This document shows positions 22,788 to 34,900 of a DNA stretch of 64,000 nt, piece by piece. How positions within the stretch are numbered: the first letter of the stretch is position 1; each line of letters opens with the position of its first letter. The position numbers were made by a program, and so were the translations under genes. Origin of the DNA: Ascidia mentula (taxonomy: Eukaryota; Chordata; Ascidiacea; Phlebobranchia; Ascidiidae); contig OX387199.1 in assembly GCA_947561715.1 (NCBI GenBank), forward strand, positions 6,081,001 through 6,145,000. Reading direction: 5' to 3'. The notes under the pieces were generated by a model. It searched no databases. It was not told where the DNA came from and was given only the letters and a program-made list of their open reading frames with translations.

Positions 22788-25700
22788 TTATTGCAGCTTG
22801 AAATTCCGACGAAGTTTGTCAGTCAATCGTCTGCGAGTCAACGTGCCGTTTGTTGTATATAATAGCAAGAAAACATAAGTCAAGAAATTTACCTTGCATC
22901 TCTTGGGTCAGGTGGGTAGTTGCTCCAAGACATAACCTTGGCATAAATTCTTATTTCGTTCAACCTATAACAAATAAAGCGATGTCAATAGATATGTTTC
23001 GGGAAGTGTTTTCTGTACAAAGTCGTGGAAGTCGTTACGGCCCTTGTGTTTCAACTAGGACTGATTCACAGAATCGATCAATTAAAGCTAAAATTTCAAA
23101 AACAAAATCATTGATGTTTTGCCAGTGAAAACAATACACAATACCTCGAATAGTCGTAGCTTCGACAGTTAACACCAGACAAAGTTGTTTGTTGGTCTCC
23201 AGGGCAAACATAGTCACTTGATTTGGGGACAGTTAAGATGTATGTTGCATATGGGCTTTTGCACGGTTTAGCACCAGCGAAGTTTTCGGGGTCGTGCAAG
23301 CAATACTGGTACTCCTGTTCAAGAAAAATGTAACAAAAAAACATGACAAGTAGAAGAGAAATATTTGCATACTTGCTCAGAAAATTTGTCCTCTAACATG
23401 GCGGTAAGATTGTTATCACTGTTAGCAACCAATTGGGACGAGTCAAACGACATTATTTTTCCAGAATTCGCTTTTTCCGGAGTTTGTTGAAAGTTTACCG
23501 CAGTGATATTACCATCCCGAAGAGGTAGCAAAAACCGGGAATCTCCCTGGTGTGATACCAGCACGTAAGTTCTAAGATGAAAGTGTTTTCATTTGTTGCG
23601 AAAATATTCTTTCCAAATTTGTTACCAACCTTGTTGGTACGCTTTCGGGTTGTGGATCCCCTATGATTTCTATGTAGAGTCCGATCAACCGCCCATTGTA
23701 GCAGTTTCCGCATCGTGTTGTCATTGGGTCGTTGGGATCAATATCTAAAGTAAATGTGGTTTGCCCAGTCGACCGAAGTTTGCTGATGACCGCCGGATGG
23801 GATGCCTGTTACACGGTGGGCAGAATTGCAATTTGCAATAATTTTCAACTTCAAACTTTTTGCATATTTTCGACTATACCTGGGTGAGTTTCCAGCAGGA
23901 GATAAAAATATGGGATGATGGACCACTGTAGGCAGCGGTATAAGTCAAAAATTTGTGTCTGTATTTTCTCAGCCGTCGATAAATTTTGTTTAACTGATAC
24001 ATTCCGTTCAATCTTCCAGCGTTTAAAACCACATTCTGCAAATGAATTAGCGTTGTTAGCGCACAAAGTGTGTTCGAAAATATTTACCTTGTCGCTAAAT
24101 TTCTGTGAAAATATTTCTAACGCGTCAAACTTCCACAAGGTTTCGAATTGGTAAGATTTTGAAAGTTGATAAATCGATTCCATTATCAGGTTTTCATGTT
24201 GCTGGTAAGAACTGTTGGAGGAAAAACCACAGAAAGATTTTTCGTTGTTTATTTTAGAGCTGCAGACGATGCCCCTGTTTCGACCTATCAGGCCCCATCG
24301 TTGCAGCCAGGCGGCTGAAGAGGTGATTGTGACAAGCAGGTTATACGTTACAATTACATGTCGTGGTGACTTGATATACCGTTAGGCACGAACACTGATA
24401 GGTCAAAATAGTGACACAGTGAGCAGCTTATTTCTCTTTATTTTTGACCGTATGTAGCTTTAAACTCATTTTTATTGGACATACTTTAACATCAAGTCGC
24501 TCCAATAATATTTTGACGTCATTGGAAGGTTTCTCACTGCAGCTTTAAATTTCTGGTTGGTTAAGTTTCGTGCCTCTTCTAAACACTGTTGATCGTAGGT
24601 AATTTGCTGTGTGAAGATACAGCCAGTTAAGAATATTATAGTGCTCAGATCTAACCACAATACGTTAGCTCGTACTTTCATTTGGGCATCCATGTTTATC
24701 AATTTCTCTATAAGTTCAATACGAAACGCTCCATCCCGAAAAAAATCGTTGAGAACTCGATCCAAGGTCAGTGCCTATACAATAAACGTAATCAAGTAAA
24801 CACACATATTATTTACCTTTTGACAAGAATTTACGTTTTGCGAGCTGGTTTGTTTGTAAATGCAATGAAGTTCCTGAATAATTTTTCCCCTATTTTTAGC
24901 CAAATTGCTTTTCATTATTGTTGGAACAGCTGATGCATTTAAACCGCTGTAATCATATCCTTTTGAGGTGGCCCGAAAATTAAATGCAAATTCAAGGCTA
25001 TAAAACACAATTGATTACGATTTTTTTTAGCCAAAACATCAAATCATTTAAAAGGTACTTTGATTTTAAAGTGGATTGCAGATGACCAATAAAAGGCACT
25101 TGGCAATGTTTTTCATTCATGACTCCTATCATCTAAAAATAACATATAATTAGAACGATGTGAGCAACTGCGCCATGGATAAGCATACTTTTACTGATTT
25201 ATCAAAGGCCGCGACTGGATTCTTTGCAAGAATACTGAGAAATAGTGCGACAGTTGAAGCAAGAAAGTTACCCAGCTTTGCTTTGTGGTTGTTTGTCTGT
25301 CAAACAAAAACCTTATTTTACCTCCCTATAATTTTTCCTTCCCTACGCATATGCTTTTTCCCAAGCCAAATTCAGCACCTTGCCTAAAACCAATTTTGTC
25401 AATCGCTTGACAACAATCAGTTGTTGTTTCATCGTTGTCTCAATGTTTTTGAGCGCTTTGCGGTGAAAAGTGAACATTTCCTTCAGCTCTTGCCGCCGAA
25501 ACTGAAGCATGGGTTCATTTGTGGAATACACGTCATCCAATGTACGTGAAATTGTTTTGAAAGAGTTGACATTTTGATTAATCTATGAAAAATTGTTCTA
25601 TTTAACTCGATTGGACGCATTTAATGTAAGTGGATAAATTCCTGCAATCACGACAGCATGGGGATGAGAAATCTTAACATGTTATTTAGGTTCAGGCTAT

Positions 25701-28700
25701 ACAAAGGAAGCTATAGCTGTAGGCTTATTTGGCTATACTTAATTGCCGCGTAATAACCCTACTCTGTACATATTGAAACAAATTCTTGTGGATGTGGGAA
25801 ATAAAAATAAGGTTTATCACGTCCTATTTAAAATCTTACTGCACTAAACATGGTGTTGTAGGAGGATTCCAAATTTTGCCCGACCGCGAGCAGTTCCTTA
25901 GTACGTTTCTGCAAGTATGTCCAATATTTGTCAGGAACGTAGTGTTTCGAGTTGCCATAAAAATCAAAGCCTTGTTCAATATATCTTGAAATTTCGCGTG
26001 CCTAAATGTATAAAAATATTTTGCAGCAAGTGACTATGTATGGATTTGAAGTTTACTAAATGATTCACGTTTTGCAGTCTTTAATGTTGGCCAATACCTA
26101 TGACCCATTGAAAAATCGGACGTATGAAGAATTAAACGTCCAATAAACGCGTTTTAAACGCAACTTTGGCAAAACAATATAGTGTTACCAAACAAATTAA
26201 CAATGTTACCCGTTGATACACCAAGCTTGTTTCATTTGTCACTTCCAAAATGAAGTCAAATATTTGTGTGGAATCTTTGTTGTTATTTCTCCTAAATAGC
26301 ATTTCACCTTCTCTTTCGATCATCCACAAGAGTTCAGTGTCTTGAATAAACCACGGCGTTACGGAATCGACTACACTTACACTAGCGGTACCTATTGATC
26401 CATGTGGTCCCTGGAAATGTACAAGATGTATTACTGAATTTGTTCATGTACATTTTCACAAAGGTAACTTCAATCAAAATAGGAGTACTCAGTTATGCTA
26501 ACTGAGGTTGCACAGAAAAACTAACGCACACACAAACCCTATAGAAACTAGTGTAGTTGCCATGCTCGTGACAAGAAAAACAACAATTTTGCCTCATGCA
26601 GTGAATGCGAACAATAGAAAGAATAACTAAGGGTTCATTCTGGGTGTTCTATACCTTACCACTGTTTGTATGTCGTGTACTCTAAACCCATCATTTCCAC
26701 CAAGCTGTTGTTGAGGAACACTTGTACGGTGGTGACAGTCAGGAATACTTTCGTATGTTGTAAATGAACCCCACATGCAAGCGTCACAAACCTTGGAATG
26801 CTTTATGCATCTGCATCCACATCCAGGAATACCATTTTTCCTTGAACATTATAAGTGTTAAAAAACAGTGTCGATAACTTTTATTTAGTGTAAAATATTA
26901 TTATTGTCGAGCACTATAAATAGGATGACAATATAATAATAAACCTAACCCCCCAGCTCCTCCGTAGCCGTGTTCTGCTGGGTGCCCAGCTTTTCCAGGG
27001 ATTTGGGTTAAATGTACAAAACCGTCTATGTGTCGAATGTACATCAGAAAATTTCCTGAATCTCCGCCGGGATATATCGAATCTCCACCTTTTCGACCGT
27101 TCCGCCCCTTTGTGCCGAGTGTTCCGTTGTGTCCTGAAGTTGGCCAATAGTGGTAATTGTGATACCATTCAGTAACAATGTGAAGTTGCAACAACACCAA
27201 AGCTCCAATCGCGATCACTTACGTACGTCAATACACAAATATGAACTTCAATTTTTCACACCATCTACAGTAGGTGAAGGAATGGTTAGGAAATAAAAAA
27301 TATGGCTTGTTTGTATAATTGGTGCCAAATATAAAAAAACTCATGAGATTTGAAACTTTTATAATAACCATACCGGAAAATATTCTTCGTCGGTGGTTTG
27401 TGCGACAGTCCCATTTGTGGCACAAACGCCTTTTACCATTCTCACCATCTTTTCCCCTCTCCCCATCTCCTCCGTTCTGAGCAGCCGTGCTGTTTGAGCC
27501 CTACATCAGTTTAATCACCTATAAATCTCCACAACCACAAAAAATCTATCAATATCCACAAAAAAATAAACGAATGCAAATTTCACCAATGTAACAACTC
27601 TTGATAACTACGGTGAAATTTTGGCAAAGACAATACCATCATACAAAAGTTATTGGTGGCTAAAACTAGTAGCAAATCTGTATTCCAAGCAAAGTGCAGA
27701 TTGTGCGGCAGCCTCAAACTATGGCCACGTCGTAGAAAAAATCATTGGGCACTGTTTTGTGCGTATTGACTGTAAAAATTGTTGGGAGGCTTCAGGTTAA
27801 TCACTAATTTGACATATCTAGAAAAAACGTTTATGATAAGAGTAATTCGCAATGATTTTGTGTTTGACGGTCGTTCCCATATGTAGAACGAGACTTCCAC
27901 GTGGTAGTCGGCAACCGCCACATAGATGCGAGTTTGAGGATTAACTTTTGTTAGGAGGAGAACTGCCGTATATTTAAATTTTTTGTTAAGTGTAATTATA
28001 TTTGGTTTGTATGTGCAATGAACTTTTCTTGAAGGAAAACGCCTTACAAGAACAATCATGAAGCTGCAACGACTGCGGGATCTACCTTTACCCAATCGAC
28101 TTTTGTATCACGTGAAGACAACGTCATCGATGTAAATATACGTTGGACTTTCTTGGTCAGGTCCCTCGTCAAATTTTGCGAACAAAGACCGATTACAAAT
28201 TTTGTCTGCGATCCAAAGGTCGAAAGATTTGTCGAGTGTTTTAAGTTTTTACTTTTTAGACGAGAAACGCGTTTACCGAAGACGATCGAGTTGTCAAGAT
28301 GATGCTACACAACTGTGGCTGAGGACGCATTTGGATCCAAAGTTCAACTATTCATAGGTTCAAAGTCGACATTCCTGAATCGATTTATGATAGGTGGGGA
28401 CCTGCTGAGTTCTCTCATTTTAGCGCTGTTGACATTCATTGTTAAGACACCAGAATGAAAGCCACCACTAAGGTATCAACAACAAGATACGAATCCGCGC
28501 GGCGCCTGTTGCATACCTTCGCGGCGACGAAAACAGCAGGACAGTAACGTGATATTGTGTTTTCGCGCGTTGGGACGCATTTGTAGCAGAAAATTAAATC
28601 GCAAAGAAAAAAATAATTCAAAGGACACTAGCTGATTCAGCCAACGTCCCTGTTTGTTTTGCTGTTTACCTGCAAAATGATTCGCACCATTCCTTGCACT

Positions 28701-30026
28701 TTGTACGCGAACACCTCTAAATTTGTCCCAGAGATGCCCTGTTGATTATTCCTTCCGCGCGTATTTAATTCAGCTTTGGCAGGCTCATTGCAATCAATGT
28801 CCCTCGTACATCGTGCAGATGCCTGCAAATTCGCTGTTATAACTGTCACAAAATCAAGCAAACACAAATGACATATTCGCCACCACAAGGTATTTTTAAA
28901 GTCTACAAATTCGAAAAACAAAACACCTTGAAAACAAGTGTCGTTCCATCCGAAACTACCTTCCTTGCTCGAATGCTCATCCTTAGGATGCCATAAAAAG
29001 GTTCCGCGCTGCCGTCGATGTAAAATGTGTCACAACGAACATTTACTTGAATTGTCATTTGTCGTAAAATAGTTTGGTATGCTGGAAAATTTCTGCATAA
29101 GTTAAGACACTAATGTGTTTACTTCATACAATCATTTTCAGCATGCAAACAGGTCATGATTTTTCATCCTATTATTAAAACCTCGAATAATATATGTTTT
29201 AACAAATACAAAATAAAAAGTTGTTTGTCTTCATTTATGGTAATGGTGTTTACGATCCGAACCATTCCTGCAAAAACACTTGCACTGTTGAATTTCGTGT
29301 GTGTCGGTTAAATTGATTACGTGTTTTGGTCGAGTAGTCGGTAGAGTTGTGTCGTATAAACGTCTCTTCCAAACACGTCGTAAACGTCAGTGGATGTTTC
29401 GGTAAGAGTTGGTGCAAATGCTGCCATCGGTACTCCCATTGAAACATTTATGCTGCTTTGAGCGTCACCGAGAACAGTTTGTTTGTCTATTTAACATAGC
29501 TCAGTTAACAGTTATGTGTTAGTTAATATTGAGTTTTGTTTCAATAAATACAAACCTTTTACATCATCTCTTGCAGTCCAATACAACCTCATTGAGTTAC
29601 TGATTTTGTCTTGACTTTTTCTCATAATTGTTGCAAAAAAGTGATCGTTGTTTATCTCCTGGACCTCCACCTGAAATCTAAAAACGAATTATTTCACATA
29701 TCGACGATCAAAATTTTTTCGCGATAAATAAATGTTGCATAATCTACTAAGCGTCAAAAAAATACCTTTCTGCTGCATGCCCTCTAGCCCATGCGTAAAC
29801 AACAGGGGGTTCTGAAAACGTTTTTCGGAATTCATATTGTTGTTTTGTACCAAGGAAATCTGTTGTTAAATTGCAACTTCCTGCACAAAAGAGAAAATAA
29901 TTGAGATACATGCATTTTATTATGCAGTAATTGAACAGACGAAATTGTAGAGTTTGTACCTGTCTCAACTTTACACCATCCAACGTTCAGCAAGAAGTAA
30001 AACGCAATTAAGAGTAACCACTGCAT
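22788..30026 (-). CDS. Gene E: complete secreted H-type-lectin/Gly-rich family protein (E type)
   Basis: Exons: 1 29960-30026 (MQWLLLIAFYFLLNVGWC signal peptide); 2 29766-29880; 3 29556-29677; 4 29321-29486; 5 28927-29092; 6 28670-28822; 7 27374-27500; 8 26950-27133; 9 26660-26840; 10 26210-26410; 11 25840-26001; 12 25379-25582; 13 25189-25296; 14 25059-25132; 15 24835-24997; 16 24676-24774; 17 24485-24606; 18 24088-24211; 19 23880-24035; 20 23630-23805; 21 23373-23571; 22 23145-23314; 23 22893-22964; 24 22788-22830. The sum is 1117 residues with no internal stop, so it is probably functional. H-type lectin about residues 23-101; glycine-rich 265-420; LLWMIEREGEML near 450; GFDFYGNS near 500; predicted coiled coil 545-610. 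Exon 12 ends LVLGK where others end VLVEA. Introns 6 and 17 carry insertions. Function unknown. Confidence 0.82.
24260..24420. mobile_element. Small foldback insertion in intron 17 of E
   Basis: Intron 17 is about 200 bases longer than in genes F and G. The extra sequence is bounded by imperfect inverted ends: CCTGTTTCGACCTATCAGG at 24,273-24,292 and, inverted, a variant at 24,393-24,413. There is no coding capacity. The inverted ends suggest a MITE-like or foldback element. Exact limits and target duplication are not clear. Confidence 0.4.
27742..28450 (-). pseudogene. Coding-like remnant inside intron 6 of E
   Basis: Intron 6 of E is about 1.17 kb, against about 0.3 kb in genes A, F and G, so roughly 850 bases were gained. 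On the minus strand it reads as protein-like stretches in more than one frame, for example SFDLWIADKICNRSLFAKF and, further on, RIYVAVADYHVEVSFYIW, broken by stops. It is not part of the array family. It looks like an old gene or element fragment. I do not recognise the source. Confidence 0.25.
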
Positions 30027-31948
30027 TATCAGATATCCTTGACTGTTACAGGTGGAGGAATATTACATTAATCTTAAAAATTTTTAACTCTATCTGTTGT
30101 TGGCCTTAAAGCTGGAATATTACAAACAACATTGCTGTTTACGGCACCTAATCATATGACTTATTTCAACTGAGACATTTCTGCTTTAAATCAAGTGGTT
30201 ATGCCAAGGTTGAACGCACTTGTGTGTCACATTGCCTGGATTGCAACCGAGACTTCGTAAGTTTTTCTGAAATCGTCCAGAACTGTTAGATGATTTTCTC
30301 CTCAACGACATTGCGCCACACTCGTGTGATAAATCGCTTCAGTCACACAGACTGCAAAAAGTTCCCGTTGCCCTCTCTATAGCAGTGCCTCGTACACTTT
30401 TCTGTTTTATTTACTTTTGAAATACAATGCTATATTCCATTCCCGAAGTGCAAAAATGATTTAGCCGTAATATCCCAACTATACTTACACATTACAATGT
30501 TTATGAATTGTACAAGATCTAACAAAGCTGTTTTTATGTTTACAGAAACCTCATCCATATTCACACATGACGATTGTTGAATTTTTTTCTACATAGTTGT
30601 TGGTTCTACAATGCGCACTCTTTCGAGTCAGAATACTACATTTACTCCTCCCGACCAACGCGTCTGGGATAAAAACAATTTCCCCCACAGAAGGCGACGC
30701 GTCTGTTGTTGACACGCACCATTCGCTTCATTAAATTTCAAATACATGGAGTGACGTGATCGAGATGTTGCGCTTCGTTAAGTATAACTGGCAGCGGGTG
30801 TTCCGCAGTGACTCCGTGGCGACAACCAACAATTTATATACGGGTCGCTCCTGCCTGGTCAAGAAAACTCACGTCTGGTAAAACAATGTACCGACGGATC
30901 TACCCTATCTTTTCAGATAACCAAAATTACTCGCAAAGACTGATTGATGGTCAGGGTCAGTGCAATCTTTAATTTCGAAACAACACAGAAATATATAAAT
31001 TTAGCCGAAATGGCATCGTCAGTTTATGTGCTTTCGAAATCCATTTAAAAAGATACAGAAACTCACAAAAACGCAAACAAATTTAAATCCAATATTTTAA
31101 CAACCTCGACTTTCAAACATATTACCTACATGTGTTGTTAATGTTTGATGGTAAACTGTTATACGATCGAAAGTTTCAGTCACAGATGAAGCAAATCAAA
31201 TCCTGTCAATGTTGGGATGAATGAATCAAAGCTCATTTGCATTTAACTAAGTAAACGAGTATAGGCGACATTCCCACGCCTCTGTTTCAATTTGTTGATG
31301 AACATAGAAATGTGTAAACAGAACATGCTGTGCACACTGGCTGTATAAATTTCACTGCTCTTTACCGAGCCACTAATATTGTTTCCACACAACAATTTTC
31401 GGTTTCGCCTAAATTAAGCAAGTTAATTAATCGTAAGAAGAACTACATGATTGGTGGTTATGACATTGATATAGTCAAAGAAAGATGGTAAACATGCACA
31501 AAGGTAACAACTACAATTAAACAATATAACAACCAAAATCACCAAATACAGATGCAAGAGAAATCAGTACAAACATTTAGTGCTTTCTCCTAGACAGAAA
31601 TCCACAACAAAATACAAGAGAAAGTGTACATGAAAAATAGCGCTCTTAGACATGACAATGTGAGCTACAATTTTTGAATGAATGTTACGAATCATCCCAA
31701 TTTCTTTTATAGTTTCTCACCATTTTATCGATTTCATCGCACGCAAAAGACACACATTTATACAGATGAGATTTTCCAAACAACATGGGCGAAGTTGCAC
31801 AAAAACTGAATACGGTTTTGATTGCAATATTCTAATTTTGTTTCATGGATTCTTTTTTATATACAAAACTATATTAGTCATTTAAACATTAGTGAAAAAA
31901 TGAGAAATTTTACTGTTGTTACATCTCTTCGAGCATTAGTTATCATCC
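30027..31948. other. Intergenic region between F and E
   Basis: No gene recognised. It is the inverted counterpart of the A-to-B spacer and is partly shared with the G-to-F spacer. It should hold the E promoter and the F 3' end. Block order is conserved in all three spacers, which supports duplication of gene plus spacer as one unit. Confidence 0.55.
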
Positions 31949-34900
31949 TTATTGACGTCGACGTTGTTTTTTGGTCAATCGTCTGCATCAAAATATTTGG
32001 GGTATATTATTAATGATGTTGGATAAACGTTTTCTCCAAAATCACCTTGCAGCTTTTGGGTCAGGTGGGTAGTTACTCCAAGATCTGACCTTTGCATAAA
32101 TTCTTATTTCGTTCAACCTTAAGTACAAAATTGATAAAGCGATGCAAGTATTCTCTGATAAATAACATTTAAGTGCGTATGAACATTGATTAACATGTTG
32201 TGTTTTTGTTTGAATTAGAGAGAATAACTAATACATATAACTCAAGGCACCCAGTAGCCAACCTGGAGTAGTCGTAGCTTTGACAGTTGTAACCAGATAC
32301 AGAAACACTGTAGTCTGTTGGGCAAACGTAGTTATTGGATTTGGGTACAGTTAAGATGTATGTTGCGTATGGACTTTTGCAAGGTTTCGCTCCAGCAAAG
32401 TTCAAGGTGTCGTGTTGGCAATATTGGTACTCCTGTCAAAAAAAATTAGGCTGTTTAAGATTGAAACATCTGCGGGAACTTTGCCATACATGGTCAGCAA
32501 ACATGTCATCCAGTGCTGTGTCCAGATCGTCGTCAACCCTATCAGCAACAAATTGGGACGAGTCAAACGACAATATTTTTCCAGATTTTGCTTTTTCCGG
32601 AGTTTGTTGGAAGTTTACCGCAGTAATATTACCATCCCGAAGAGGAAGCAAAAACCGGGAATCTCCCTGGTGTGATATCAGCACGTAAGTTCTGTCATGA
32701 ATTGGCGTTAGATTAATTGATTAAGTAACGGTGATCACGTACTTAGTTGGTACGTTTTCGGGCTGCGGGTCACCAATAATTTCTATGTAGAGTCCGATCA
32801 GCCTCCCGTTGTAACAGTTTCCGCATCGTGTTGTCATTGGGTCGTTAGGATCAATATCCAAAGTAAATGTGGTCCGCCCAGTCGAGCGAAGTTTGTTGAT
32901 GACCGCCGGATGGGATAACTTGTAAATAGTTAAATTTGCCATTTGGAATTGTCTGGATAGTAATTTTTAATAGACCAGGAATTTTTCCGAAGTACCTGTG
33001 TTATTTTCCAATTAGCTATAAAAATATGGGAAGATGGGCCGGCGTATGTAGACGCATATGTTAAAAATTTGTTTCTTTGTTTTTGCAGTCGTCGATAGAT
33101 TCTGTGCAACTGAAACATTCCGTTCAATCTTCCAGCATTTAAAACCACATTCTGCGGTAATTTTCAATTCTTAGTACAAACAGTTTTGATAGAAATAGGA
33201 AATGCGTATTACACTCATACCTTGCCACTAAATTTCCGTAAAAATATTTCCTGTGCCCCAAAGTCCCATAAAGTTTCGAATTGGTAGGATTTAGAAAGTT
33301 CGTAAATCGATTCCATTATCAGGTTTTCGTGCTGCTGGTACAAACTGTCAGAGAAAACGTTCTGTTATACTTGGAAAGAATATTCTTTGTATTTATTCTA
33401 AATAAATTTCATTCAATATACTTTAATAACAAGTCACTCCAGTAACATTTCGTTTCCATTGGAATGTTTTTTAATGCGGCCTCCTGTTTTTCGTTCGTCG
33501 CGTTTCGTGTCTCTTCCAAGACCTTTTGGTTGTAACCGATTTGCTGAGAATCAAGTAAATCTTGTAAAAATTTGACCATAAAATGTAAAAAAGCAAGCCT
33601 TTTTCTGTACTTTCATTTGAGCATCCATGTTAATAAGCTTTTCAATGATTTCAATTCGAAACGATCCATCCCGAAATAAATCATTCAGAGTTCGGTCTAA
33701 GGTCAGTGCCTGCATTGCAAGAAAGGTCTGGTTTCATCACGTATAAGATTCTCTAGTTAAATCAAGATTTACGTTTTGCGAACTGGTTTCTTTGTAAATG
33801 CAATGAAGTTCTTGAATAATTTTTCCTTTATTTTTAGCTAAATTGCTTTTCATTATTGTGGGAACGGCCGATGCATCCAAGCTGCTGTAATCGATTTTTT
33901 TTAAAGTTGCTCGGAAATGAAAAGCAAAATGAAGACTGTGAAAATATGACAGGTTATGAAATATCGTTTGTTTATAAAATGTAAAAGGATGTACTTCGAT
34001 TCCAATGTGGTCTGTAGATGAACAGTAAAAGGAAGTTGACAATGTTTTTCACTCATAGATTTAATGAACTGTAATACAAAAGAGTAAATAAATGCATGTA
34101 CTAAAAGTTAAGTTCAAAATCTTACCCGGGCTGATTTGTCGTAAACACCAACTGGATCTTTTTTGAAACCACTCAAAAATATTCCAACAATTGAGGAAAG
34201 AATTTCTAGTATGCTTGGTTGTTGGTCATTTGTCTATCAAGACGTCGAAGTATTTTTTATTTTAAACTACTGTGTTTTAATTAACTGCGAAACATACCGC
34301 CTCGACTAAAACCACTTTTGCCAAACGTTTGATTATAATCAACTGCTGCTTCATAGTTTGTTCAATGTTTTTGAGAGCTTTTCGGTAAAAATTCATCTGT
34401 TTCTTTAACTCGTGTTGTCGGAACTGAAGCGTGAGTGTATTTGTCGTGTACACTTCTTCCATTATGCTTGAAACTACTGTCAATGAGATCAGATTTTGAT
34501 CGATCTGTTAAGTAAAAAAAATCGCCTATAAGTCTTCCGCACTATTAATTGAACAAATTGCAAATGTTCGGGTATGATTATTTTACCGCATATGTTGCAC
34601 TTACACATTCCTTTTTAACTTACAGAACTTAAAACGTTGTTATAGGAGGATTCCAACTGCTTTCCAACATTAATTAGTTCCTTTGTGCGTTTCTGCAAGG
34701 ATTTCCAGTACCTGTCTGGAGCGTAGTATTTCGAATTTCCATAGAAATCAAACCCTTGTTCAATATACCTCGTAATTTCGCTGGCCTGAATATAGTTATT
34801 TTTTGTTTGTCTTAAATGCAAGTTGAATTTTGCATTGTAGCAAACTGATGGATTACTCTTGGTACAAATTTCCATGTAAATTCTTACAAATTTAAACAAA

